From: Pyrinomonadaceae bacterium
GTDB taxonomy: Bacteria > Acidobacteriota > Blastocatellia > Pyrinomonadales > Pyrinomonadaceae
Assembly (NCBI GenBank): GCA_021463165.1
Contig: JAJTWY010000017.1
Location: 1-64,000 of the forward strand
Reading direction: 5' to 3'
Length of the DNA stretch: 64,000 bases
A program made the position numbers and the translations under genes. This document shows, one piece after another, positions 47,783 to 57,344 of the stretch (position 1 is the stretch's first letter; the number at the start of each line of letters is the position of its first letter). The notes below the pieces were generated by a model. It was not told the DNA's origin. It searched no databases and was given only the letters and a program-made list of their open reading frames with translations.

Positions 47783-48130
47783 ATGGCTGATATCACTATA
47801 ACTGAACGCCAGGCCGGCGACGTTACAATACTCGATCTGGTTGGTAAGGTAACCATCGGCGAAGGCAGCGTCGCGTTGCGAAACACGATCCGCCGCCTGC
47901 TTGGCGAAGGCAAGAATAAGATACTGCTCAATTTGGGTGGGGTTGGTTACATTGATTCGAGCGGCATCGGCGAACTCGTTTCGAGTTTTACCGCCGTTAA
48001 GAAGGAAGGCGGAGTGCTCAAGCTGTTGAGCTTGACGCAGAAGATCCAGGATCTGCTCGCGATCACCAAGCTGCTGACGGTTTTCGATACGTTCGATGAC
48101 GAGCCATCGGCACTGAGCAGCTACAACTAG
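47783..48130 (+). CDS. STAS-domain anti-sigma factor antagonist (RsbV-like)
   Basis: The 115-residue protein is one STAS domain with the phosphorylation-site segment [14 protein letters not shown] near residues 57-70, where a Ser would be phosphorylated by the upstream RsbW-like kinase. The ATG follows GAGGAGACAAAA. It is followed by a strong terminator, so the pair forms a complete two-gene unit. Confidence 0.92.
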   Translation: MADITITERQAGDVTILDLVGKVTIGEGSVALRNTIRRLLGEGKNKILLNLGGVGYIDSSGIGELVSSFTAVKKEGGVLKLLSLTQKIQDLLAITKLLTVFDTFDDEPSALSSYN

Positions 48131-48155
48131 ACCGGTTTGATCTTGAATTTGATCG

Positions 48156-48202
48156 CGAAAGGACGGAGGGGTTTATCGACCCCTCTGTCCTTTCGGTTTT
48201 TT
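48156..48202 (+). terminator. Strong Rho-independent terminator after the STAS gene
   Basis: CGAAAGGACGGAGGGGT pairs with ACCCCTCTGTCCTTTCG over 17 bp (one G-U) around a six-base loop, followed by GTTTTTT. Confidence 0.85.
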
Positions 48203-48281
48203 GCTTGTTTGAATACATCCAAAACGATCGGGAACTCATCTTTTTTCTGTTGGACTGAAGTAAGTTAGGATTGAACCTAGA

Positions 48282-50087
48282 ATGCGCCGAATTTTTGTAT
48301 TCCTTATCTTGTCGTTATTTGCGCTGAGTGTCAGCGGCCAGGACGTGCCTGCGGCGTTCGATCTTGTGAATTACGGTGTTCGGATCGAGCCCGACAAACG
48401 CCTGATCGTGGTGCTGGCCGCTCTTGAGTTGGCCTCGCAGAAAGATGCTTCGGGTGCGGAACAGAAACTGATCAATACTCCGCTTTCGACCAAGGGAACC
48501 GAGTTTCGGACCCGACTGCTTGCCGAAGGCTTCTTGAAGGACAATGTCGCCCAGGATGTCGAACTTCGACGTAGGATCACAGCTTTTGTTGCCCAATACA
48601 AGCGCAGCAGGCCGCACGCGACGGATGCGGAATTGATAGCCCCCTTCATATCGATGGCCTATACACTGACCCCGGTGCCGGACCTGAACGATCCGGTGAT
48701 AACGAATGACCTGCCGGGGCCGTTGCTGGATGTACTCGATTTTGCGCCGCTCGTTCGCGAGTTCTACCGCAAGTCGTCGATCGGCACAAGGCTCGACGAA
48801 TATGTTAAGGAGTACAGGAGCGATTCGGATGCCGTTCTTCGCCCGTCGGCCCGCGAGATGGTAAGCGACCTGCTTGATTACCTGCACACCAGGCCGCGAC
48901 TGACCTATGCTGAGAAGGTCGTGACGCAGACACAAAAGGCGGGCAGCAAATCAAGCATCCAAAAGATCGAAACGCGCGAGAACGAGCGACGATTTTTCCT
49001 GGTTCCTGAGAAGCTGGCGGCTAAGCAGACCGTCAACTTCCTCAACATCCGCGACGACTACTACGTGATCCTTCCGCCGGATACAGACCTCTCCTTCTCA
49101 GAGGTCCGTCGGGCATTCCTTCAGTTTGTGATCGACCCGCTGGTTCTCGGCAATTCGAGGGAGATGACTGCTATTCGGACATGGGCGAAGCCGATGCTTG
49201 ATGAGAAGCGGAAATCGGACCCGACGATCACGCCCGACGTTTTTCTGGCCGTGACTCGTTCGCTGGTTGCAGCGACCGATGTCAGGCAGGCGGAATTTGC
49301 GCGGGTTCGCATCGCGACCCAGATCGCTCGGGAAAAAATAGGAACGCTAAAGGACGATGCGGAGAAGCGGCGTTTGGCGGACGAGCTGGAGCAATATAAG
49401 CGGTCACTGGCCGATGAGTCGACCCTTCGGCTTTATGAAGACTTCGAAAAAGGCTCGGTGCTTTCTTTCTATTTTGCCGAGCAATTGAAAGGTATCGAGG
49501 ACTCAGGTTTTGATATTGGTTCGTCGCTTCGCGAAATGCTTGTGTCGTTTGATCCGGCGAAAGAGAACGACCGAGTCGCGGCAAGCGCGGATGCTAGAAA
49601 AAGGGCGTTGGCGGCGCGTGAGGAGCGAAAAGGCAAACCGGACACTCGGATCATAACTGCCGAGAATCCTGTGACGGCGGGTTTGCTCGACGTGCAAAAC
49701 CTTATCAACGCCAAGAATTACGCAAAAGCGAACGTCGATCTTCGGAACCTGCTCGCGAAGTATCCTAAAGAGCCGCGGATATATTTCAACATTGGGCGAG
49801 TCGCAGGCCTTGAGGCCGTGCTCATTCAGGACGCCGAGGCTCAGGCCAGGAAACTCCTGGAGGCGAAGAATGCGTATGTTGAAGTGTTAAAAAATGCCAC
49901 ACCGACAACTGACCGGGCACTGTTGTCGCTGACCTTTGTCGCGCTTGGACGAATTTACGAGCACAACAACGATAACGCCTACGCGCTGAAACTCTACGAA
50001 GAGGCGATAAAACTCGATGACGTAAGGGGCGGCGGCTTTGGCGAGGCTTTGGCCGCGAAACAGCGGCTGCTGAAACCGCAGCCCTGA
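48282..50087 (+). CDS. Exported TPR-containing protein of unknown function
   Basis: The 601-residue protein has a signal peptide at about 1-20 (FLILSLFALSVSGQ) and a long helical, charged body. Near residues 500-590 it has tetratricopeptide-like helices (NVDLRNLLAKYPKEPRIYFNIGRV, ALGRIYEHNNDNAYALKLYEEAIKLD). No enzyme motif is recognised. It probably acts as a periplasmic scaffold. The gene lies between two terminators, so it is transcribed alone. Such proteins are frequent in Acidobacteriota. Confidence 0.75.
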   Translation: MRRIFVFLILSLFALSVSGQDVPAAFDLVNYGVRIEPDKRLIVVLAALELASQKDASGAEQKLINTPLSTKGTEFRTRLLAEGFLKDNVAQDVELRRRITAFVAQYKRSRPHATDAELIAPFISMAYTLTPVPDLNDPVITNDLPGPLLDVLDFAPLVREFYRKSSIGTRLDEYVKEYRSDSDAVLRPSAREMVSDLLDYLHTRPRLTYAEKVVTQTQKAGSKSSIQKIETRENERRFFLVPEKLAAKQTVNFLNIRDDYYVILPPDTDLSFSEVRRAFLQFVIDPLVLGNSREMTAIRTWAKPMLDEKRKSDPTITPDVFLAVTRSLVAATDVRQAEFARVRIATQIAREKIGTLKDDAEKRRLADELEQYKRSLADESTLRLYEDFEKGSVLSFYFAEQLKGIEDSGFDIGSSLREMLVSFDPAKENDRVAASADARKRALAAREERKGKPDTRIITAENPVTAGLLDVQNLINAKNYAKANVDLRNLLAKYPKEPRIYFNIGRVAGLEAVLIQDAEAQARKLLEAKNAYVEVLKNATPTTDRALLSLTFVALGRIYEHNNDNAYALKLYEEAIKLDDVRGGGFGEALAAKQRLLKPQP

Positions 50088-50115
50088 GCATATCGGCCCG
50101 ACCCGGGATCAACGG

Positions 50116-50153
50116 ACTCCAACGGCTATTGTGCCGTTGGAGTTCTGCTTTTT
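50116..50153 (+). terminator. Rho-independent terminator before era
   Basis: ACTCCAACGGC and GCCGTTGGAGT pair perfectly over 11 bp around a six-base loop; a T-rich tail (TCTGCTTTTT) follows. Confidence 0.8.
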
Positions 50154-50180
50154 AACATCAACTTTGGTACTTTTGTATTC

Positions 50181-51080
50181 ATGTCTGAAATGGGCTACAG
50201 AAGCGGATACGCGGCGCTGATAGGGCGGCCGAATGCGGGGAAATCAACGCTGCTGAACCGGCTGGTGGGTGAGAGGATCGCGGCTGTTTCTAACAAGCCG
50301 CAGACGACCCGTTTTCGGATTCAGGGGGTCGTGACCCGCGACGACGGACAGATCGTTTTTGTCGATACGCCCGGTGTGCATAAGCCCGGACACCTGCTGA
50401 ACCGGCGGATGATGGCGGCCGTGCATGACGCGATAATGTCGGTCGATGTAGTCGTGCTGATGCGTGACGCTAGCGTTTCGACCGGGAACGGCGACCGCTT
50501 TGTGCTCGACCTGGTCAAGCGTTCAGAGAAAACGGCGATCCTTGTTCTCAATAAGGTGGACAAGATAAAAGAGAAGGGCGAGCTGCTCCCGCTGATCGAG
50601 AGCTACGCGAAAGAATACCCTTTTGCCGAGATCATTCCTCTCTCAGCCTTGAAAGGTGATGCTGTCGAGATCCTGCTTGAACAGATCGTCAAACATTTGC
50701 CGCCGGGCGAGCCGATCTTCACTGAAGATGAGATGACCGACCAGCCGCTTCGCTCGATCGTTGCGGAGATGGTCAGGGAAAAGATTTTGCGATCGACCGG
50801 TGAAGAGATACCTTATGTCACTGCGGTCGTGACCGAGCTGTTCGATGAGAGCGATCCCGATCTGACCACCATCTATTGCGCGATCTATGTCGAGAGGGCT
50901 TCCCAAAAAAAGATCATTATCGGCCGGCAGGGCGCTCGTGTGAAAGATATCGGCACGAAGGCGCGGATCGATATCGAAAACCTGCTCGGCAAGCGCGTTT
51001 TCCTAAAATTGTTCGTCAAGGTAGTCGAGGATTGGCGAAACAGGGAAAGGGACCTCGACGAGATGGGTATTCGCGAATGA
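50181..51080 (+). CDS. era: GTPase Era
   Basis: The 299-residue protein has the GTPase boxes GRPNAGKSTLLN (G1), FVDTPGVHKPGH (G3) and LNKVDKIKEK (G4). The C-terminal KH RNA-binding domain carries IYVERASQKKIIIGRQGARVKDIG. Era checks 16S rRNA 3'-end maturation and 30S assembly. It overlaps prmA by 4 bp, linking two ribosome-related genes. The length is normal. Confidence 0.96.
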   Translation: MSEMGYRSGYAALIGRPNAGKSTLLNRLVGERIAAVSNKPQTTRFRIQGVVTRDDGQIVFVDTPGVHKPGHLLNRRMMAAVHDAIMSVDVVVLMRDASVSTGNGDRFVLDLVKRSEKTAILVLNKVDKIKEKGELLPLIESYAKEYPFAEIIPLSALKGDAVEILLEQIVKHLPPGEPIFTEDEMTDQPLRSIVAEMVREKILRSTGEEIPYVTAVVTELFDESDPDLTTIYCAIYVERASQKKIIIGRQGARVKDIGTKARIDIENLLGKRVFLKLFVKVVEDWRNRERDLDEMGIRE

Positions 51081-51961
51081 CAGCAACGGCAAAAAGGACG
51101 TGGTTCGCGGTTGATGTGGTGGTCGATCCTTCGGTGACCGAGGCGGTCGAGACCGCTCTGAATGAACTCGGGGCCCTCGGGACCGAGATCGATAGCCTGC
51201 GGAAGAAACCGACCGACCCGCAGACGGTGACCGCCTTCTTCGATGAGCTGCCCGAAGAGACGGAAGTTCGCGATGTGATCTTGCATTGGCTTGCGGCTTA
51301 CGGTTTTCAAGAAGCGACGGTTCTCTCGATCTCGCGGCGCAATGTCGAAGAGACCGATTGGCTGGCGGAATGGAAGAAGCACTGGAAACCGACCGCGATC
51401 GGAAGATTCATCGTTGCTCCGCCCTGGGAGGATGTTGACGACACGGATAAGATCGTCATCCGCATCGAGCCGAACATGGCTTTTGGCACCGGTACGCACG
51501 ACACGACAAAACTCTGTTTGAAAGCCATCGGCGAACTTTACGCACCGGCCCAGACATTTCTCGATGTTGGAACGGGAACTGGGATCCTTGCGATCGCAGC
51601 CGCCAAATTGGGCGGATCGAAGATCTTTGGGTGCGATACGGACGCCGATTCGGTCAAGATCGCGCGCGAGAATGCACTTCTGAACGAGGCCGGTTGGATA
51701 GAATTTGCCGAAGGACCTCTGAGAGCGGATATGCCGGCTTACGATCTCGTCTGCGCAAATCTAACGGTTGATGTGATCGTGCCGATCCTCGATCTCCTAC
51801 TCGCAAAAACGCTCTCGATCCTGCTGCTTTCAGGGATCCTCTTCGAACAAAAAGACATCATCTCCTCGGCACTTAGTGACTCTGGGGTCTCGCATTTCAC
51901 GATCGAACGCTCGGGCGAATGGATATCTGTCATTATCGATCGCAGCGAATCTTGCGACTGA
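51077..51961 (+). CDS. prmA: Ribosomal protein L11 methyltransferase
   Basis: The 294-residue enzyme has an N-terminal substrate-recognition domain and an AdoMet fold with FLDVGTGTGILAIAAAKLG near residue 158. The PrmA catalytic segment VCANLTVDVI appears near 230, and the linker AFGTGTHDTTKLCL is typical. It methylates L11, whose gene is in the same window. The start ATG overlaps the era stop; a much longer open frame upstream is a shadow in the era gene. Confidence 0.93.
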   Translation: MTATAKRTWFAVDVVVDPSVTEAVETALNELGALGTEIDSLRKKPTDPQTVTAFFDELPEETEVRDVILHWLAAYGFQEATVLSISRRNVEETDWLAEWKKHWKPTAIGRFIVAPPWEDVDDTDKIVIRIEPNMAFGTGTHDTTKLCLKAIGELYAPAQTFLDVGTGTGILAIAAAKLGGSKIFGCDTDADSVKIARENALLNEAGWIEFAEGPLRADMPAYDLVCANLTVDVIVPILDLLLAKTLSILLLSGILFEQKDIISSALSDSGVSHFTIERSGEWISVIIDRSESCD

Positions 51962-51968
51962 CGCGGGC

Positions 51969-53936
51969 TCACGGTTTTTTCACCGGTACAGCGAATGGGA
52001 TATCGCCGTCGTCGGTGATAGTAACAAGCGGGATGCGAGGCTTGGGTTTTGCGCGCGGTAGTGCGGATTTGAGTATAGGCGGGCCTTTCGGGACGGTCAT
52101 CGTCCTGGGCGAAAGGGAATCGGTTCGCTTCATCATGGTCCCGCCGCGGCCCGCGACCCACACCTTGCTGCCGCCGCGGTAAACGATCGCCTGAAGCACC
52201 TTGCTCGTAATGGTAGGCTGCACGCCCCAGGTCTTTGCTCCATCCTCAGTTACGAGGATCGTCCCGAGCTCGCCGACAGCGATGGCGGCGTCGGGGCCAA
52301 AGGCCTGAACCGCGAACAGATTGAAACGCGAAGCCGACTCCTGATCCTGCCACGTGAGGCCACCATCCGAAGTACGCAGCGTGATCCCGGACGAACCGAC
52401 GGCAAATCCGTTCTTGTCGTCATAAAAGCTGACCGAGTACAGATTCTCGCGCAGGTTCGTCTTGATCGGTGTCCACGTTTGAGCTCCGTCGGTAGTGCGA
52501 AGTATCGTGCCTTTCGCCCCGACGACGATCCCGGTCCGGTCGTCGAAGAATTTTACGTCTTCGAGCCATAATTTCGTTCCCGAATCCATTTTTTGCCAAT
52601 AGGCTCCTGCCGAATCGGTCCGAAGAATTGTGCCGGAGGAGCCAACCGCGAAGCCTATCCTGTCTGAAACAAAATTTACCGATAGCAGATCGTCCGTGAC
52701 GCTCGAGATGCCTTTCCCCCAACTTGCCCCGCCGTTGATCGTCCTGAGCACGGTGCCGCTGTCGCCCACGACCCAGCCGCGCTGTCCATCGAAAAAGAAG
52801 GCTGAATTAAGATTTGAAAGGGTCCCCGAAAAGGTCGGCAGCCACGATTTCCCTGCGTCGTTGGTGAGCCATACCTTACCACGCGAACCAACCGCGACGC
52901 CGATCTCGTCGTCGAGAAAGACAAGGTCGTTCACGTCTTCGCGGCCGCCTTCGCTGAGTCGTCGCCAACTGAATCCGCCATCGTCTGTACGGACGATAAG
53001 GCCGTTCTCGCCGACGGCCCAGCCGGTGAACTCATCGCCGAAATAGATCGCGACGAGCTTGGGATTTGTTCTGACGTTAAAGGGAAGCCACGTTCGCCCG
53101 CCGTCCCCCGTTATCCAGACGAGGCCGTTGGCATCCGTCATCGATCCATGCAGCGCGTCGGAGAACGAAAGCGAGAGGAGATCGGCACGGCTGAAGATGT
53201 CTATCGAGGTCCAGGACGCGCCGGCGTCGTCGCTGACGGCAACGCATCCGCCGAAACCGGCGACCACCAGCATTTTAGCTGAAACGTACGCAACGTCCGA
53301 CACGAGGGCACCGGAACACGGGTCTGCCGATCTCCAGGTTTCACCGCCATCCGACGTGATGGTGACGGCACCGCCGAGACCAACCGCCGCGACGTTGTTT
53401 TCGTCCAGTGCGTCAACGCTCAGGAGCCGTTCGGTGATCTTTGCGTCCTGCTGTTTCCATGTGATGCCGCCGTCCGCGGTCTTCAGGATCCGGCCATAAG
53501 TGCCGGTGATCCAGCCTGTACGAGCATCGGCTCCGACAAATTCGATCGACGACAGGTGATCGCGGGTATCGACATTTACACGCTTCCACTCCTTGCCGGC
53601 GTCGGCCGTCATATAAACCGTACCTCGAGCGCCAACAACAAATGCGGTGTTCTTGTCTTTTACGAACACCGACGAGAACGCGACGTCCGAGAAGGGAATG
53701 TTCTGTCGGGTCCATCTGAAACCGCCGTCCTTTGTGAACAGGATCGTGTTGTCAGAACCGACTGCAAACCCGACTTCCTTATCCGGAGCAAAATGGATCG
53801 AATAGAGTGGATTTCCCTGGGGAAGCGGGTTTTGCCAAACCCAGCCCGGCCCGGTGCGGATCTGGGCCGTGGCCGTGAGTATCGAAAGCAATAGAATGAC
53901 CGCGGAGACGGGGAGAGACGGACGAATGCGCTTCAC
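51969..53936 (-). CDS. Exported YCF48-like beta-propeller repeat protein
   Basis: The protein has a signal peptide (about RIRPSLPVSAVILLLSILT) and many repeats of about 40 residues with pattern GxxGxILxTxDGGxTW, as in YCF48/photosystem assembly-like BNR propellers. The C-terminal 60 residues are Pro/Lys rich and end AVPVKKP. I chose the GTG start because the upstream ATG at 54,029 would include a palindromic repeat element in the reading frame. With that ATG the protein gains 31 residues. No enzymatic site is visible, so the role is unknown. Confidence 0.85.
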   Translation of the reverse strand: MKRIRPSLPVSAVILLLSILTATAQIRTGPGWVWQNPLPQGNPLYSIHFAPDKEVGFAVGSDNTILFTKDGGFRWTRQNIPFSDVAFSSVFVKDKNTAFVVGARGTVYMTADAGKEWKRVNVDTRDHLSSIEFVGADARTGWITGTYGRILKTADGGITWKQQDAKITERLLSVDALDENNVAAVGLGGAVTITSDGGETWRSADPCSGALVSDVAYVSAKMLVVAGFGGCVAVSDDAGASWTSIDIFSRADLLSLSFSDALHGSMTDANGLVWITGDGGRTWLPFNVRTNPKLVAIYFGDEFTGWAVGENGLIVRTDDGGFSWRRLSEGGREDVNDLVFLDDEIGVAVGSRGKVWLTNDAGKSWLPTFSGTLSNLNSAFFFDGQRGWVVGDSGTVLRTINGGASWGKGISSVTDDLLSVNFVSDRIGFAVGSSGTILRTDSAGAYWQKMDSGTKLWLEDVKFFDDRTGIVVGAKGTILRTTDGAQTWTPIKTNLRENLYSVSFYDDKNGFAVGSSGITLRTSDGGLTWQDQESASRFNLFAVQAFGPDAAIAVGELGTILVTEDGAKTWGVQPTITSKVLQAIVYRGGSKVWVAGRGGTMMKRTDSLSPRTMTVPKGPPILKSALPRAKPKPRIPLVTITDDGDIPFAVPVKKP

Positions 53937-53941
53937 CCAAG

Positions 53942-54020
53942 GATGAATACAGGTGGACACTGATAAGATCGCCGGCAGGGCCCTACGCTTTATCGGATCC
54001 GTCCCAGAGCTGTATTCATC
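53942..54020. repeat. 79-base palindromic element upstream of the YCF48-like gene
   Basis: Perfect 11-bp outer arms GATGAATACAG and CTGTATTCATC enclose further inner pairs (GGAC/GTCC, GATAA/TTATC) and AGGGCCCT. It could fold as one long interrupted hairpin. The outer GAATACAG/CTGTATTC sequence also ends the element at 39,123-39,166. It overlaps the longer possible start of the YCF48-like gene. Confidence 0.65.
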
Positions 54021-54063
54021 TCTACTCATAGAAGTTCAGAACTATCGTGTATGCGTCACAGGT

Positions 54064-54522
54064 CTATATCTCTATCGTCCCGATATCAGCAACTGCATCA
54101 TCGAGCAGATCTTCGTCAACGTACCCCAGTTCAGCCATTTTTCGGGCCATCGAGTCGGCAACCTCCTGAACAGAATGACCGCTGTGGCCCTTAACCCACT
54201 GCCAGGTTATTCGATGCTTTGTCGCGGCATTATCGAGGCGCTTCCACCAATCGTGGTTCGTTTTCCGTTTCCATGTCCCACCCATCGTCTCGACCACGTA
54301 GCGCGAATCGGAGATCAGCGTGACGCTGCACGGTTCCTTAAGATTTTCCAGCCCGAGGGCGGCCGCCGCAACCTCCGCTTGCTGATTCGTCGCCCCGCCG
54401 AGATATTCGCCGACCGCCTTCCAATAGCCTTTGAACCCCAACACCGCGACGGCCGCTGCACGCGGATTTCCTTTCCCATTGCCGAGGCTCGAACCGTCGC
54501 AGACTATCGTTACTTGTTTCAT
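54064..54522 (-). CDS. rnhA: Ribonuclease HI
   Basis: The 152-residue protein has the RNase H catalytic acidic residues: Asp in VTIVCDGSSLGNG, Glu in TNQQAEVAAAALGL, Asp in LISDSRYVVE, and Asp in HSVQEVADSMAR near residue 128. The basic/Trp-rich handle segment KRKTNHDWWKRLDN and KGHSGH follow the family. It cuts RNA in RNA-DNA hybrids. It lies between the YCF48-like and the SbcC-like genes. Confidence 0.94.
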   Translation of the reverse strand: MKQVTIVCDGSSLGNGKGNPRAAAVAVLGFKGYWKAVGEYLGGATNQQAEVAAAALGLENLKEPCSVTLISDSRYVVETMGGTWKRKTNHDWWKRLDNAATKHRITWQWVKGHSGHSVQEVADSMARKMAELGYVDEDLLDDAVADIGTIEI

Positions 54523-54587
54523 AAGGTTTCAACGGATATACCGGAGGATCTGTTCGTCCTCGGAATTCTGTCTTGCCCGCGAGCCTA

Positions 54588-57230
54588 TCAGCCAATATTC
54601 AACACGTTGTCAACATAGCTATCGAACGTATCATCATGCGAGATGACAAAGAGCTGGTCGAAGTTGGTAATGCGGCTGATCTGTTGTGCAAAATTCTCGC
54701 GGCGTTCGGCGTCCATATTTGTTGTCGGCTCGTCGAAAAATGCGATGCGGATATCGCTGAGCTGTTTAAGTATAGCGAGACGTACTGATAAAGCGGCCGA
54801 CATTTGTTCGCCACCCGATAGACTGACGAAGGGACGCTCGTAGCCGTCCTCCTCCAGGATGATCGAATAGTCCTCCGCCCATTTCAGAGTTCGCTCGCCA
54901 TTGCCGGTGATCTCTCGAAACATCTGGTTGGCTTCGAGCGAGACATGGTAAACATAGTTGCGTGCGACGCGCGGGGCCGCCTCCTTGAGCGTGTCCCGGA
55001 TGAACGAGGTAGCCTCGGCAACCTGTTCGAGACGTTCTTTTTCACGAAAGGCTTCGGCGAGCGACTTTCTCAGCTCACTGAACCGTGCAAGTTCTGCCGC
55101 GAGCTGCTCGGCACGCAGTTTGGCTGCCTCGAATGTGGCCCCGATCTCCGCCGAGCGGCGTTCGACACTGAGCAACTCGGTTCTCTCAGTCGTATGCCGT
55201 TCAGGATCGTAACCGGAGCCCGCAGCGGCCAGATCCTTTTCGGCAGCCTCGACCGATGCAGATCTCGACGCAAGTTCAACCGAAGCGTTTTCAAGATCGA
55301 GTTTTCGCTGAGGCAGGGCGCTTGCCTCAGTTTCGTTCGTAAGGAAAACCCGATGAGCCTCGGCGGTCGCCTCGCGTTCAGAAGTTAAACGCAGCCATTG
55401 GTCGTCGAGTTCCTTAAATTCCTCCAGCCGTTCATCGAGCAGCTTACGGTCGCTGGCCAGGCGCTCGAGATTGGTTTCGACGTGGCGAAGCCCGTCGCGG
55501 ATGTCAGCTTCGCGAAGGGCCTCTTTTTCGAGGATCCGAATACGCGCCGCCGGATCGCCGAGGGCCTTTAGCCTGGCTTCCGATTCGGCGATCTTTCGTT
55601 CGCTTTCGACAAGGCCGCGCTGTTCCTGCTCAAGGGCAGCCTTTTTGGCATTGAGGCCCGCGCCTTCTTCGCGGATCTCCTTGTCGCGCTGCAAGTAGCT
55701 TTCGCGGGCACCGACCTGCTTTTGCCCATCCCGGGCCTCCATCAGGGCCGGCGCGATCGCCTTTCGCTCAGTTTCGAGTTCCGAGATCTGAGATCTGAGA
55801 TCAATGAACTGACTGGAGAGGTAGCCTTCGAGCGTCTCGCCTTCCTTAAGATTCAAGCATCGCTCAGACAGGATCGGGCATAGTCCGCCCCGGACCTCAC
55901 TCTGGAATTTTTCGTCGCGTTCGAGGTTGGCACGCAGTGTCGCGATGGAGGCAATGAGGTCGGCCTCACGTTTTTCGAGAGTTGACAGGGAAGCCGCCGC
56001 GGCGGCGCCGGCCTCGGCGGTTCTAAGATCTCGCTGATTCTGCAGAAAGCGTTCCCGCAGCCGTTCGAGCTGGGCATTGATGCTGCGAACGCGTTCGTCC
56101 GCGGTTTTGGCTCTCGCGACCTCGTTTCGCAGGCCCGCGATCTCTTTTTCAATCGCTTCTTGTTCGGCGGCTTTCGGACGAAGCGAGACTATTTCTTCGC
56201 GAGCGTCGGTGAGGTTCTTGAGGTCACGCTCGAGGCGAACCTTTTCGGCATTGACAGTGGTTATCGCTGTGGATGTCTTGTTCAGTTCACTGCGAAGAGT
56301 GTCGCGCTGGTGGCGTTCACGTTCGATCTCGGAAAGGCGGCCGAGGACTTGTGTGTGACGTTGATGATCGGCCCGAACCTCGGCGACCAATGCGGCGGCG
56401 GCAGTTGCCCGTTCGTTGGCGGTCTCAGCCTGCTTGAAGACAAGTGCGGCCCTGTCTTTTTCGGCGCGGCTTCGATCGAGGGCGGTCTTCAATCCGGCAA
56501 GCCGCTTCTCATCCTCATCGAGAGCTTTCACTCGCGTTTGACGGGCCGCGAGGTCCGTATTTAGTTTCTCTATCTCCGAGGTGAGGGTCGATATCTGAAC
56601 CGCCGTTCGCTTGTGGTCTTCCTCAACCGAATCGGAACGGGCAAGTTCACCTTCTGCCCGGGCAATATCCTCACGGAGTGAACTGATCGAAACGTCTAGA
56701 TACCGCGTCGTTTCACGCAGTTTCTCAGCCGCTTGCCGATATTCTTCGACCTTCAGGAGGCGGTCGAAAGCAACTTTTCGTTCGGTCGAACCTTCAAGAA
56801 AGATGGCCGTGAACGTCCCTTGTGGAACGCCGATCGCCTGCCGAAAAAGCGATCTCAGATCTGTCCCCGGCTCAAGCCCCAGATGCTGCCACAAGAACCT
56901 GAAAACCTCTTCTTTTTTCTCGGCGAGCCGCATCTGAAGCCGCGGGTCAATAACGTGATAACCTGAGCCGGAATCGCGATAGACGACGTATTCGCGTTCG
57001 TCGAGCCCGCTTTCGAAGGTGACCGAGACCGAGCCTTTCTTCGCACCCCGACGGACGAAATCCTCTTTTTTGTACTCCAGCAGATCGAACATGGCCCATG
57101 CGATCGCTTCGATGATCGTGGTCTTCCCGGCACCGTTCGCACCGGTGACCGCGGTCGTACCGCGCGAGAATTCTATCGTCGTGGAGACGTGGGATTTGAT
57201 GTTCTCAAGTTCGATCTTTGAGACGTGCAT
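54588..57230 (-). CDS. SbcC/Rad50-like SMC-family ATPase
   Basis: The 880-residue protein has the Walker A motif GANGAGKTTIIEAIAW near residues 30-45, two long coiled coils, a hinge with C451-PILSER-C458, and the ABC signature SLSGGEQMSAALSVRLAIL with Walker B IAFFDEPTTNMD near the C terminus. It should act with an SbcD/Mre11 nuclease in DNA repair, but no such gene is adjacent. The hook spacing Cx6C differs from the CxxC of classical Rad50. It is shorter than E. coli SbcC. Confidence 0.88.
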   Translation of the reverse strand: MHVSKIELENIKSHVSTTIEFSRGTTAVTGANGAGKTTIIEAIAWAMFDLLEYKKEDFVRRGAKKGSVSVTFESGLDEREYVVYRDSGSGYHVIDPRLQMRLAEKKEEVFRFLWQHLGLEPGTDLRSLFRQAIGVPQGTFTAIFLEGSTERKVAFDRLLKVEEYRQAAEKLRETTRYLDVSISSLREDIARAEGELARSDSVEEDHKRTAVQISTLTSEIEKLNTDLAARQTRVKALDEDEKRLAGLKTALDRSRAEKDRAALVFKQAETANERATAAAALVAEVRADHQRHTQVLGRLSEIERERHQRDTLRSELNKTSTAITTVNAEKVRLERDLKNLTDAREEIVSLRPKAAEQEAIEKEIAGLRNEVARAKTADERVRSINAQLERLRERFLQNQRDLRTAEAGAAAAASLSTLEKREADLIASIATLRANLERDEKFQSEVRGGLCPILSERCLNLKEGETLEGYLSSQFIDLRSQISELETERKAIAPALMEARDGQKQVGARESYLQRDKEIREEGAGLNAKKAALEQEQRGLVESERKIAESEARLKALGDPAARIRILEKEALREADIRDGLRHVETNLERLASDRKLLDERLEEFKELDDQWLRLTSEREATAEAHRVFLTNETEASALPQRKLDLENASVELASRSASVEAAEKDLAAAGSGYDPERHTTERTELLSVERRSAEIGATFEAAKLRAEQLAAELARFSELRKSLAEAFREKERLEQVAEATSFIRDTLKEAAPRVARNYVYHVSLEANQMFREITGNGERTLKWAEDYSIILEEDGYERPFVSLSGGEQMSAALSVRLAILKQLSDIRIAFFDEPTTNMDAERRENFAQQISRITNFDQLFVISHDDTFDSYVDNVLNIG

Positions 57231-57247
57231 CGGCCGAAAAGTTCAGA

Positions 57248-57261
57248 TCTGAAATTTCAGA
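57248..57261. repeat. Perfect 14-base palindrome
   Basis: TCTGAAATTTCAGA is its own reverse complement. It lies in the divergent promoter gap between the SbcC-like gene and the small gene at 57,345. It may be a regulator site or a remnant of the ATCTGAAATTTCA-type intergenic repeats. Confidence 0.4.
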
Positions 57262-57344
57262 GCTGGAATTTTGATATTAGTTCATCAGACGCCAAAGCGA
57301 AAGAAATCGTCGGGTTCGGCAGAAAGTGGAAAAATGATGTGCAA

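Noticed and set aside
50876..51076. Upstream extension of the prmA frame
   Set aside because: It overlaps the era coding region; the ATG overlapping the era stop gives the family N terminus.
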